Assembly (NCBI GenBank): GCA_902825945.1
Contig: CADECY010000093.1
Coordinates: forward strand, 1 to 37,760
From: an uncultured Acidobacteriota bacterium
Lineage (GTDB): Bacteria; Acidobacteriota; Terriglobia; Bryobacterales; Bryobacteraceae
Length of the DNA: 37,760 bases
Direction of reading: 5' to 3'
Each line of letters starts with the position of its first letter. Position 1 is the first letter of the stretch. A program made the position numbers and the translations under genes. Positions 25,622 through 32,651 of the stretch are shown piece by piece. The notes beneath the pieces are model-generated. The model had not been told where the DNA came from, ran no database searches, and was given only the letters and a program-made list of their open reading frames with translations.

Positions 25622-26686
25622 ATGGTTGACGTGTCATGGGTGACGCTCGACAGAGTGGTGAGCGAGGACAAACCAAAGGCCAAGAGGCCGCTGAGAAGTC
25701 ACTTCGCCGGACTGACGGATGACGGGTTGCTCGCCGGCCTTCGCAAGTATGGGATCGATACCGGCCGGGACGAACTCGCCGCGGAATGCCGGCGGCATGT
25801 CTCGGCTGAGGCGTTGACGCTCGACCTCGACCAAAGCGGCCGCATCAGGGGCGGAGCGGACAGGTGGGCGACCGACTCGGTCTGGGCGATTCTGCTCGAA
25901 CTGTGGCTGCGCTGGTTCCCCGAGATCCCGGTATTCGAACGGCTCGACGACCAGATTGCTCTGGGCTATCGCAGCAGAGAGGAAGGTCAGGAAGCGGCCT
26001 GCTGTGAGGTTTGGTTGCGAGCTTGGGCGGAATCCCAGAAGCTCTTCGAGAAAACAGGTTCGGTAACGGTTGAGGACTTCGACAAAAAGTTCCGGGGCAC
26101 CCAGTCCTTGTACAACTGGATGCAGGATCTCGAATCCGTGCTTTGGGAGGCCGGCTTGACGGATCCGGCGGTGTACGAACAACGGATTTGCGTCTGTGAA
26201 GACATCCTGCGAATGCTTCCGCCTAAAGACCAGATCACGATCGAGAACACCCGGCGCAGTCTCACCGAAACGCATTTCGAGCTGGGCCGTGTCGAACACG
26301 CGGAGGCGATGTTCCGGCAATGGCTCGAGGCCGATCCGCAATGGGGCTGGGGTTGGGTTGCCTGGGCCGAGTGTTATCAGTTCACCCACACGGACGCCAA
26401 AGATTTGGGCAAGGCGGCAGAGATCCTTTTGAAAGGGCTGACCGTTGCGGGTGTTCGCGAAAGAAGCGAGATAGAGAACAGACTCTGCGACGTCTATCGG
26501 GACCAGGGCAGAATCGCCGAGGCTGATGATCTCGCCGCGCGGATGCGCGAGGAATATCACCAGACGCTGGAGAACCGTCTCGGGCGTCTGGCGGGACTCC
26601 AACCGCTCCGGATGGTGAAAACCGGCCGCAACGAGCCGTGCCCGTGTGGAACCGGCAAGAAATACAAGAAGTGCTGCGGGAAGTGA
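25622..26686 (+). CDS. TPR-like protein with C-terminal SEC-C zinc motif
   Basis: The 354-residue protein ends in NEPCPCGTGKKYKKCCGK, the SEC-C motif first known from SecA, which binds zinc and often mediates protein or ribosome contacts. The middle (residues about 185-330) is helical with TPR-like repeats (HFELGRVEHAEAMFRQWLEADP; DVYRDQGRIAEADDLAARM). The N-terminal 100 residues are not recognised. The listed ATG has AGGA only two bases upstream, so a GTG at 25631 or 25658 could be the true start. The gene begins 19 bases after the last iteron-like site, so its promoter probably lies within the repeat array. Function unknown. Confidence 0.8.
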   Translation: MVDVSWVTLDRVVSEDKPKAKRPLRSHFAGLTDDGLLAGLRKYGIDTGRDELAAECRRHVSAEALTLDLDQSGRIRGGADRWATDSVWAILLELWLRWFPEIPVFERLDDQIALGYRSREEGQEAACCEVWLRAWAESQKLFEKTGSVTVEDFDKKFRGTQSLYNWMQDLESVLWEAGLTDPAVYEQRICVCEDILRMLPPKDQITIENTRRSLTETHFELGRVEHAEAMFRQWLEADPQWGWGWVAWAECYQFTHTDAKDLGKAAEILLKGLTVAGVRERSEIENRLCDVYRDQGRIAEADDLAARMREEYHQTLENRLGRLAGLQPLRMVKTGRNEPCPCGTGKKYKKCCGK

Positions 26687-26743
26687 CAGAGGGCTTCTCA
26701 CACTCTGTCGCCCCGAGCCGATGAGACTACCGGGAGCGTCTCC

Positions 26744-28114
26744 GTGTCCAGCACCATTACCCCACTCCGGTTCACCGGTCTCAGCACTTTTTCTGAAGAC
26801 TTCCAGTCGATCCTCACTCGCGCGGCGCAGGTGGCGGCGCTCCCGGTCAAGTATCTCCAGAATCAGCAATCCGATCTCATCACCAAGAAGCAGTCGCTCA
26901 CCGCGCTCGGGACATCGGTGCAGGGGCTCGGCAACGCGATTGCGAATCTGGCGAGCCTCGGCGAATCGCGATCGTTGACCGCAACCAGCAGCAATACCTC
27001 GGTGGCGGTGGTCTCGCTCAACGGAGCGGCGACGCCCACCTCTTATACGATCACCGACGTCACCTCGATCGCTTCGCGGGCTTCCGAGACGACCGTCAGC
27101 GGCTTTGCCGATGCCGATACGGCGCAGGTGGATGCCGATGGCCTGCTCGAGCTCGAACTCGGAGGAACCACGCATGCGATCGACCTCACCGCGCCGGGCA
27201 CGAACAATCTGAACGGACTGCGCGATGCGATCAATGCCCTGGGCCTGGGCGTAACCGCGTCGATCATCGACACCGGATCGGGCGCGACACCGCAATATCT
27301 CTCGCTCACCGCCACCTCGCCCGGTGAAACCTCTGTCGAGTTGCGCACCACCGCGGGCTCGGCCGCGTCGAACCTGCTCACCAACTCCAACCAGGGCTCG
27401 AACGCCGTCTTCAAACTCAACGGCCTGCAAGTAGAAAAGACCGATAACGTCATCAGCGACGTGGTGCCAGGGCTCACGTTCACCATCACAGGTACCACCG
27501 AACCGAATGAGTCCGTCGTGCTCAGCCTGACCAGTGGACGCGGCGGCCTCGCCAACGCGCTCTCCGGTCTCGTCACCGCCTACAACGCCGCGGCCGACAA
27601 GGTCAAGACCCAGATTGGCGAGAACGCGGGGCTGTTGAGCGGTGATTACATCGTGGGCCAGATCCGGCGGACACTCAGCCAGGTAGCCGGCTACCACGCG
27701 GCCTCCGGCGATGTGAAAAGCCTCGTCGATCTCGGAATCGAACTCGACAAAAACGGCGTGATGTCGTTCAACTCGGTCAAGTTCTACTCCCTCCCAACGG
27801 CGACGATCGACGCGGGCTTTGCCTTCCTCGGCTCTTCCTCGACCGGATTCGGCGCCCTCGGCTCCAAGCTCGATGAGATCACCAACCCCTTCAACGGCCT
27901 CATCAAGACCCAGCAGGACAACTACGACACCACCGACCGGCGAATCGGCCGCAACATTGCCGATCTGGTCGCGCGCATCGAGCAGTCGCAAGCGACTCTT
28001 TCGATCAAACTCCAGCAAGCCGATGCGCTGCTCAACTCGCTTCAGGGGCAGCAGAACATTCTCACCGGCGCGATCGAAAGCCTGAACGTCACCACCTTCG
28101 GCAGGAGGGCCTAG
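26744..28114 (+). CDS. fliD: Flagellar hook-associated protein 2 (filament cap)
   Basis: The 456-residue protein starts at GTG 26744 seven bases after GGGAG. The N-terminal FliD domain is evident (FTGLSTFSEDFQSILTRAAQ, then LPVKYLQNQQSDLITKKQSL). The C-terminal FliD domain follows, with GLVTAYNAAADKVK and the DLGIELDKNGVMSFNSVKF block, then a final helical pair ending ESLNVTTFG. FliD caps the growing filament and helps flagellin fold. The variable middle (residues 100-260) is beta-rich as usual. No flagellin or other structural flagellar gene is in the window; the small gene downstream is coupled to it. Confidence 0.88.
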   Translation: MSSTITPLRFTGLSTFSEDFQSILTRAAQVAALPVKYLQNQQSDLITKKQSLTALGTSVQGLGNAIANLASLGESRSLTATSSNTSVAVVSLNGAATPTSYTITDVTSIASRASETTVSGFADADTAQVDADGLLELELGGTTHAIDLTAPGTNNLNGLRDAINALGLGVTASIIDTGSGATPQYLSLTATSPGETSVELRTTAGSAASNLLTNSNQGSNAVFKLNGLQVEKTDNVISDVVPGLTFTITGTTEPNESVVLSLTSGRGGLANALSGLVTAYNAAADKVKTQIGENAGLLSGDYIVGQIRRTLSQVAGYHAASGDVKSLVDLGIELDKNGVMSFNSVKFYSLPTATIDAGFAFLGSSSTGFGALGSKLDEITNPFNGLIKTQQDNYDTTDRRIGRNIADLVARIEQSQATLSIKLQQADALLNSLQGQQNILTGAIESLNVTTFGRRA

Positions 28115-28422
28115 TGACCTGGATTGGCGAGTTGGAAGCATCGACCTTCGAGATCGCCAAGGCGCAAACACTGGAACAGGCCAAACCGTGGATCGAACTC
28201 CGGGCACGCCTCTGCCACGCCATCCCTGACTCGATGACGGCGGGTGAATGGGAACGTCTGCGGGGGGTGCGCGAACTCGGCGCGACGGCGCTCGAACGGC
28301 TCCTGGCGGAGGCTGACTCTCTCCGCGAGCAACTGTCGGAGTGCCACCGTTCCGGGCAGATGATGCGGGCCCTGTCGTCTTCTGAAACCCTCGAACCCCA
28401 GGAATGCGACCTGGAGGGCTAA
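28114..28422 (+). CDS. Small helical protein, FliT-like position
   Basis: The 102-residue product starts at GTG 28114, overlapping the fliD stop by one base, with AGGAGGG upstream. It is predicted to be almost entirely alpha-helical and acidic, with heptad-like stretches (ELGATALERLLAEADSLREQL). A gene of this size and character directly after fliD is usually the FliD export chaperone FliT. Sequence similarity to FliT is not visible to me, so the role is inferred from position only. Confidence 0.65.
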   Translation: MTWIGELEASTFEIAKAQTLEQAKPWIELRARLCHAIPDSMTAGEWERLRGVRELGATALERLLAEADSLREQLSECHRSGQMMRALSSSETLEPQECDLEG

Positions 28423-28451
28423 GGCCATGCTCTTAGCCGCAGGGTGGCTAA
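28417..28451 (+). promoter_or_regulatory. Overlapping alternative hairpins after fliD operon
   Basis: GGCTAAG (28417-28423) can pair with CTTAGCC (28432-28438), and the TTAGCC of that arm can instead pair with GGCTAA (28446-28451). The two stems are mutually exclusive because they share the middle arm. The first arm overlaps the stop codon of the FliT-like gene. They may form a terminator or attenuator between the flagellar and Tad-like genes; there is no T-run. Confidence 0.35.
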
Positions 28452-28663
28452 ATGGCTGACCTGTCGTGCGGCCACTCATTTTGCTCCGGCTATGATCTGG
28501 ATGCCGGTATGCGTCCATCTCTGTGAGCCAGCGGCAGTTACCAGGCGGCATCGGGGAATTCCCTATGGAGTGAACCCCGTTCCGGGAGCATGGCATAAGG
28601 TATTGCTCCAACTATACATAACCGAAAGATCATCTCTAAACTGTAAACAGTCGAGGAGATGAC
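28452..28663 (+). promoter_or_regulatory. Upstream region of the Tad-like operon
   Basis: This stretch holds several structured elements. TTGCTCCGGCTAT at 28481-28493 and TTGCTCCAACTAT at 28603-28615 are direct repeats, 122 bases apart. GGGAATTCCC at 28554-28563 is a palindrome. ACTGTAAACAGT at 28640-28651 is an interrupted palindrome just before the GAGGAG ribosome binding site at 28653-28658. TGGCAT at 28591 followed by TTGC at 28603 resembles a sigma54 promoter, but the spacer is one base too long. A promoter is expected here but cannot be placed with confidence. Confidence 0.35.
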
Positions 28664-29821
28664 ATGCCAATGAACTTTCACACACGCAACCGGCGCAAAC
28701 GCGGCTTCACCCTCGTCGCGATGGCGATCTCAGCAACCGCGTTGGTTGCCGTTGTCGGGCTGGCGCTCGACGTCGGCCGCCTCTATATCGCCAAGAACGA
28801 GACCCAGATCTATTGCGACGCGGCTTCCTTGGCCGCGGTCAAGCAGTTGAACGGGTTGTCGTCAGGCGTCACGGCCGCGACGTCGGCGGCAGCGGCGGTC
28901 AACAACTCCTACAACCTGAACTCGACCCTCGCCACCGGATCGACCATCACCTTCGCCAACACGGCGACCGGACCCTGGCTGGCGGCGGCGAGCCTGCCGA
29001 GCACCCCGAGCGGCTACATGTACGCCAAGGTGAGCCTTCCGGTCCAGATGCCGCTCTATTTTCTGCCGCTGGTCGCCAATCGCTATTCACAACAGGTGCA
29101 ATCGGTTGCCGCGGCGGGGCAGGTCGAGATTACCTCCTTTGGCGCGGGCCTCGGACCGTACTCCTTGGTGAGCACCAACACCAGCGGGCCGAACTTCGGT
29201 TTCGTAGTGGGGAACGAATATACGATCCAATGGCCCCAGTTCAACGGCACGCGCCACGGCTGCAACGGAGGCAACCCGGAGAACTGTTTCAACGCCGACC
29301 CCTGCCACGACGATGCCCGTCCCGCAATGTGGGCGGTTGCCTCCAACTGGAGCTCCTCCACCAACGGGTACTGGGGCTTTTCGTCGAACTCCGATATCGA
29401 GCGCTCGGTGATCAACGGACTGCAGACGCAGGCGATCAGCGTGGGCCAGAACATCCTGCCGATCATGACGAACGGCAACAAAGCGGCGCAGGCAATCGTG
29501 CTCGACGAGCGGTCTTCGCAGGACACCGATTACACGAGCGACCAGGTCTCGGAGTACCAGGCCTCCTCCACCAGAAACGGCCGACGGATCATGCTGATAC
29601 CGGTACTGAATCCGGAAAGCGCGACCGTGACGACCGTAACGGGCTTCGCGGCGGTGCTGCTCTATAACGACGGCTCGACGGCGAGCAACTACTATCGTTC
29701 CGGCACGAACGGCAACTCCCCGTTCTGCGCCGTCTATCTCGGGCCGTACGTGGCGGGCAGCAACACCACGGGTACGGCGACATCGGGCAGCGGAGCTTAC
29801 GAGGTGAAATTAGTCCAATGA
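28664..29821 (+). CDS. TadG-like pilus-assembly/secretion protein
   Basis: The 385-residue protein starts RKRGFTLVAMAISATALVAVVGLALDVGRLYIAKNETQ (given in parts), one N-terminal membrane helix followed by DVGRLY, the signature of the TadG-like N-terminal domain. The large periplasmic part contains repeated aromatic and Cys residues (HGCNGGNPENCF). TadG-type proteins sit in the inner membrane of tight-adherence (Flp) pilus systems and may link the pilus to the envelope. The start has GAGGAG five bases upstream. It overlaps the next gene by four bases. The ATPase, platform, secretin and prepilin-peptidase genes of a full Tad system are absent here. Confidence 0.75.
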   Translation: MPMNFHTRNRRKRGFTLVAMAISATALVAVVGLALDVGRLYIAKNETQIYCDAASLAAVKQLNGLSSGVTAATSAAAAVNNSYNLNSTLATGSTITFANTATGPWLAAASLPSTPSGYMYAKVSLPVQMPLYFLPLVANRYSQQVQSVAAAGQVEITSFGAGLGPYSLVSTNTSGPNFGFVVGNEYTIQWPQFNGTRHGCNGGNPENCFNADPCHDDARPAMWAVASNWSSSTNGYWGFSSNSDIERSVINGLQTQAISVGQNILPIMTNGNKAAQAIVLDERSSQDTDYTSDQVSEYQASSTRNGRRIMLIPVLNPESATVTTVTGFAAVLLYNDGSTASNYYRSGTNGNSPFCAVYLGPYVAGSNTTGTATSGSGAYEVKLVQ

Positions 29822-30279
29822 TCTCCGGATTCATCAACAAACGGCGCGGCCGCCGCGGCAACATGCTCGTCGAATTCGCCATCGGATCGAGCCTGTTCGT
29901 CAGCGCCTTTACCGCGACTTTCCAATACGGCTACATCTTCTACCGCTACAACACGCTCGAGAACGCAGTCAACACGGCCGCGCGCTGGGCGGCGCTGGCT
30001 CCGTACGATTCCGCGAGCACCACACCCTCGGATGCGTTCGCGAGCAAGGTCAAGAACCTGGTGGTGTACGGCCAACCGACCACCGGAACCACGCCCGTGG
30101 TGCCGGGGCTGGCCACCACCCACGTCGTATTGACGCCAGTCTTCACCAACGGTGTTCCCACGCACATGAAAGTGCATATTAACGGATTTTCGATCAACGG
30201 CGTCTTCGGATCGATGAACTGCAACAACAAACCGGTGGTCCGTTACGCCTACCAGGGGCGATGGGCACCACTTCCGTAG
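29818..30279 (+). CDS. TadE-like pseudopilin
   Basis: The 153-residue product has a basic N-terminus, then GNMLVEFAIGSSLFVSAFTATFQYGYIFY. The Glu in the MLVEFAI helix matches the Glu at position +5 of TadE/TadF pseudopilins after prepilin-peptidase cleavage. The segment NTAARWAAL is also typical of TadE. It overlaps the TadG-like gene as ATGA, which implies coupled translation. The C-terminal 80 residues are beta-rich and unassigned. Confidence 0.78.
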   Translation: MISGFINKRRGRRGNMLVEFAIGSSLFVSAFTATFQYGYIFYRYNTLENAVNTAARWAALAPYDSASTTPSDAFASKVKNLVVYGQPTTGTTPVVPGLATTHVVLTPVFTNGVPTHMKVHINGFSINGVFGSMNCNNKPVVRYAYQGRWAPLP

Positions 30280-30304
30280 AAACGGGAGAAAGAGGAGAAC
30301 AGAA

Positions 30305-30742
30305 ATGAGACTACGGAGACTCGGTAACGGAAAGCGGCGCGGAAGCGGAATGCTCGAGACGGCGCTGCTGTCGATGATCTTTTCGGCGATGCTGATCGGG
30401 ACGTTCGACTTCGGACAGTTCCTGTTCGTGCATCAGGCGTTGGTGGAGCGAGCCCGCTCGTCGGCGCGCTGGGGTGCGCTCAAAAACGGCGCCGAGTTGA
30501 CGGCGACGCGAAACATGGTTCTCTACAATCAGCCGACCGTGCCCTCGATCAGCCCGAATCCCTACTTCGGACTCGAGCCGTCGATGGTCACCGTGACGCT
30601 CGACGGCGCCGGTACTAACGACGCCCGGCTCACCCTCAGGATCGACAACTATCCCTACAAGATGATCTCGCCGTACACGGCGGGAACCTATACGGGGCCC
30701 CAGATCCTGGTTTCGGTGCCGCTCGGCGGACGCCAGTACTAA
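30305..30742 (+). CDS. TadE-like pseudopilin, second copy
   Basis: The 145-residue product has the same plan: basic start, SGMLETALLSMIFSAMLIGTFDFGQFLF helix with the TadE Glu, then ARSSARWGAL. It starts at ATG 30305 with AGAGGAG ahead, 25 bases after the preceding gene. With the two genes upstream it makes a three-gene Tad minor-pseudopilin set. In full Tad systems these proteins are processed by the TadV peptidase and help to assemble or retract the Flp pilus. Confidence 0.75.
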   Translation: MRLRRLGNGKRRGSGMLETALLSMIFSAMLIGTFDFGQFLFVHQALVERARSSARWGALKNGAELTATRNMVLYNQPTVPSISPNPYFGLEPSMVTVTLDGAGTNDARLTLRIDNYPYKMISPYTAGTYTGPQILVSVPLGGRQY

Positions 30743-30760
30743 CTGTTTCCGGCGCGACGA

Positions 30761-30815
30761 TTCCGCCCTATGCCGTCCCGGTAACTGGGTGTGCTGGGAC
30801 GGGTCAGCGGCGGAA
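30761..30815. terminator. Nested bidirectional hairpin between Tad-like operon and csrA
   Basis: The outer arms TTCCGCC (30761-30767) and GGCGGAA (30809-30815) enclose inner arms CCGTCCC (30773-30779) and GGGACGG (30796-30802). The structure is symmetrical, lies between converging genes, and ends just before the csrA stop. There is no T-tract. Confidence 0.45.
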
Positions 30816-30820
30816 GGCAA

Positions 30821-31045
30821 CTAACTTCCCGGCCGGAAACGCGCCACCACCTCGCGGATCGCCTCGGGGCTGACCCCACGCGCGGCCGCGAGATTGGCGT
30901 CCCGGATCTCGGTCCGCAGGATCAACACCTCGGGCGGCGCGATGATCCCGAAGGTGACGCGGCCGGGCGAGGTCTCGAGTACGCGGACCTCGACATCGGG
31001 CCCGATTATCAGAGATTCTCCCGCGCGGCGCCGGATCACGAGCAT
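30821..31045 (-). CDS. csrA: Carbon storage regulator, RNA-binding protein CsrA
   Basis: The 74-residue protein MLVIRRRAGESLIIG is a clear CsrA/RsmA: the beta1 strand with Leu2, Ile4 and Arg6 and the later VLRTEI-like strand (LILRTEIRDAN) form the RNA-binding dimer. CsrA binds GGA-containing leaders and represses or activates translation of flagellar, pilus and biofilm genes. The open frame runs further upstream, but that part is the fliW gene read in another frame. The gene overlaps the end of fliW by ten bases, the usual partner arrangement in many bacteria. Confidence 0.92.
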   Translation of the reverse strand: MLVIRRRAGESLIIGPDVEVRVLETSPGRVTFGIIAPPEVLILRTEIRDANLAAARGVSPEAIREVVARFRPGS

Positions 31046-31485
31046 GGGGCGCCGCCTCCCGGAAGCGGCAACGGATGACGCGAGGCGTACGGAGATTCCG
31101 GGCGCAATACCTGAACGCCGCGATGGGTCTCGGCGCATATCAGCACCGGAGCTTGGAGATTGGCGGTCACCGAGCCCTCGGAGATCGTCAGAATCGCCAG
31201 CGCGCCGAGCGTACATTTTGCCAAGCCGGCCGCGTCGAGAACATCGAGATCGGCGAGTTCCGGCTCGACCGAATAGCCGGGCTGGATGTGCGCCGCAGGT
31301 ATGGTGATGAAGGCGAGGTCCGGCGTGTGCAGGCTCTGTAGGAAAAGCACGGGAGCGCTTTCCGGACGTTCGAGAAGTAGGAAGCGAGTCTCGGCCTCGA
31401 AAGCAGGAAGGCCGGAAGGGAAATGGTAGATATCGCTCTCGCTGTATCGGATGGCACCGAAATTCGTGGTGACGAGTTCGTGCAT
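31036..31485 (-). CDS. fliW: Flagellar assembly factor FliW
   Basis: The 149-residue product has the FliW core: MHELVTTNFGAIRYSESDIYHFPSGLPAFE (in two parts), then RFLLLERPESAPVLFLQSL. FliW binds CsrA allosterically and releases it when flagellin is low, coupling flagellin synthesis to secretion. ATG 31485 fits the family start; an ATG at 31512 adds nine residues. It shares ten bases with csrA, so the two are translated together. The flagellin target is not in this window. Confidence 0.88.
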   Translation of the reverse strand: MHELVTTNFGAIRYSESDIYHFPSGLPAFEAETRFLLLERPESAPVLFLQSLHTPDLAFITIPAAHIQPGYSVEPELADLDVLDAAGLAKCTLGALAILTISEGSVTANLQAPVLICAETHRGVQVLRPESPYASRHPLPLPGGGAPCS

Positions 31486-31653
31486 GGCGGCCCTGGAGGC
31501 GCACGTTTCCATCGGCGCCTGGGGTCCAGTACTTTAACTCTTGAAGACACACGCGCGAAGACGGAGCCGGGCCGCTGCACGAATCGCAGCGTATTCCTTC
31601 CAGTCGGCGTCGCGCCTTCGCGGCCTGTGCGCTTTTGACTTGGCCGTCCGGGA

Positions 31654-32514
31654 TCAGGCCGCCTGCGTGCGCGCCACCAAGCCGTACACGGTGTTGATCA
31701 GCCGATGGGCGGCGAACATACCCGCGAAGGCGATCAGAAAGATGAGATAGCCTTCGGCTGTGTGAAAGGCTCCTTCGGCGAGTTCCGGGTTGTAGTTGCT
31801 CAGAATTCCGGTGATGGTGACGCGGAACGCGTTGGCCGCCACCGCGATCGGAATCGTGAGCACGAGCAGCGCACCACGCATCCAAGACTTCGGGTCGGAG
31901 AGATAGGCATAGACGAGAGCCATGAACGAAAGCGAGAGCAGTGAGCGGATTCCGCTGCAGGCCTCCACCACCGACAGATCGGTCTGGGCCAAATGCAGAA
32001 TGTTGCCCTCGCGGAACACCGGTATCCCGATCCAGTGGAGAACGTGTTCAGCCACTTCGCTCGCGAATAGCTGCAGCGGAAAGGTGATCTGGTTGTAAAT
32101 GATATTCGGAATCCGGATCATGAACAGTAGCAGGAACAATGGGAAGGCGAGCGCGCGGATCAATCCGAAGCCGCCCAGCGCGAGCAGAATGCCCGTGATG
32201 GTGATCAACAGCGCGGTGCGTGCGATGAACATCTCGGCGCCGAGCGTTCCAGCCAACAATTGCAGGGCGCCCCATATGATCAGGATCCATCCCAGGCGCG
32301 AAGGGTTGGGCGCGATCGAAATCCAACGGTCGCGCATCTGCCAGGCGATATAGCCCGCCACCACAGGGACGAAAAAGCCGTGACTCATGTCGTCGTCATG
32401 GCGCCATTCGGACACCATTCCCGCGATGACGTCGAAAAAACTCAGCGTCACCAATGCCGAGAAAAACAGGATGGCGGCCCAGGGCAACCGCTGCGCGGCA
32501 GTATCAGAACCCAT
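31654..32514 (-). CDS. xrtA: Exosortase (XrtA-type), stand-alone
   Basis: The 286-residue integral membrane protein has about 8 helices and the exosortase catalytic triad. Cys186 lies in VVEACSGIRSLLSL, Arg231 in AVAANAFRVTITGIL and His251 in GAFHTAEGYLIF. Exosortases cleave C-terminal PEP-CTERM sorting signals of exported proteins, like sortases in Gram-positive bacteria. The protein lacks the fused EpsI domain and no epsI gene follows. The ATG at 32514 follows an AT-rich TATATA stretch without a clear ribosome binding site, so leader usage is uncertain. The A-type label rests on partner genes (deacetylase, amidotransferase, ligase) in the window. Confidence 0.88.
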   Translation of the reverse strand: MGSDTAAQRLPWAAILFFSALVTLSFFDVIAGMVSEWRHDDDMSHGFFVPVVAGYIAWQMRDRWISIAPNPSRLGWILIIWGALQLLAGTLGAEMFIARTALLITITGILLALGGFGLIRALAFPLFLLLFMIRIPNIIYNQITFPLQLFASEVAEHVLHWIGIPVFREGNILHLAQTDLSVVEACSGIRSLLSLSFMALVYAYLSDPKSWMRGALLVLTIPIAVAANAFRVTITGILSNYNPELAEGAFHTAEGYLIFLIAFAGMFAAHRLINTVYGLVARTQAA

Positions 32515-32583
32515 ATATAGCCATCGTACGCGGATGGGCGGGGCGTGGCAAGGATCATATACTGGGAAGGTCCCATCGGAGGC

Positions 32584-32599
32584 TGGCGAGCTCTTGGCA
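32584..32599 (+). promoter_or_regulatory. Sigma54-like promoter upstream of glycosyltransferase
   Basis: TGGCGAGCTCTTGGCA places GG and GC exactly 12 bases apart, as in the -24/-12 sigma54 consensus TGGCAC-N5-TTGCA, with mismatches at the A, C and second T. Transcription would begin near 32610, giving a leader of about 40 bases. Sigma54 control of XrtA-system genes is known in other bacteria, which adds some weight. Confidence 0.35.
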
Positions 32600-32628
32600 T
32601 GATGTGGCGCTGTACTGGCTCAGTCACC

Positions 32629-32651
32629 TCTGATAAACGAACATTATCAGA
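32629..32651. promoter_or_regulatory. Perfect 8-bp inverted repeat overlapping the start codon
   Basis: TCTGATAA (32629-32636) and TTATCAGA (32644-32651) are perfect inverted copies around seven bases. The last A is the first base of the ATG at 32651. No ribosome binding site is seen between the arms. It could be a repressor site, or in RNA a hairpin that hides the start codon. Confidence 0.5.

Noticed and set aside
28591..28606. Sigma54 promoter TGGCAT...TTGC for the Tad-like operon
   Set aside because: The spacer is one base longer than the strict -24/-12 distance, so it is mentioned only as a resemblance.
31046..31885. Long frame upstream of csrA
   Set aside because: It is fliW and intergenic DNA read in another frame; CsrA is a 74-aa protein starting at 31045.
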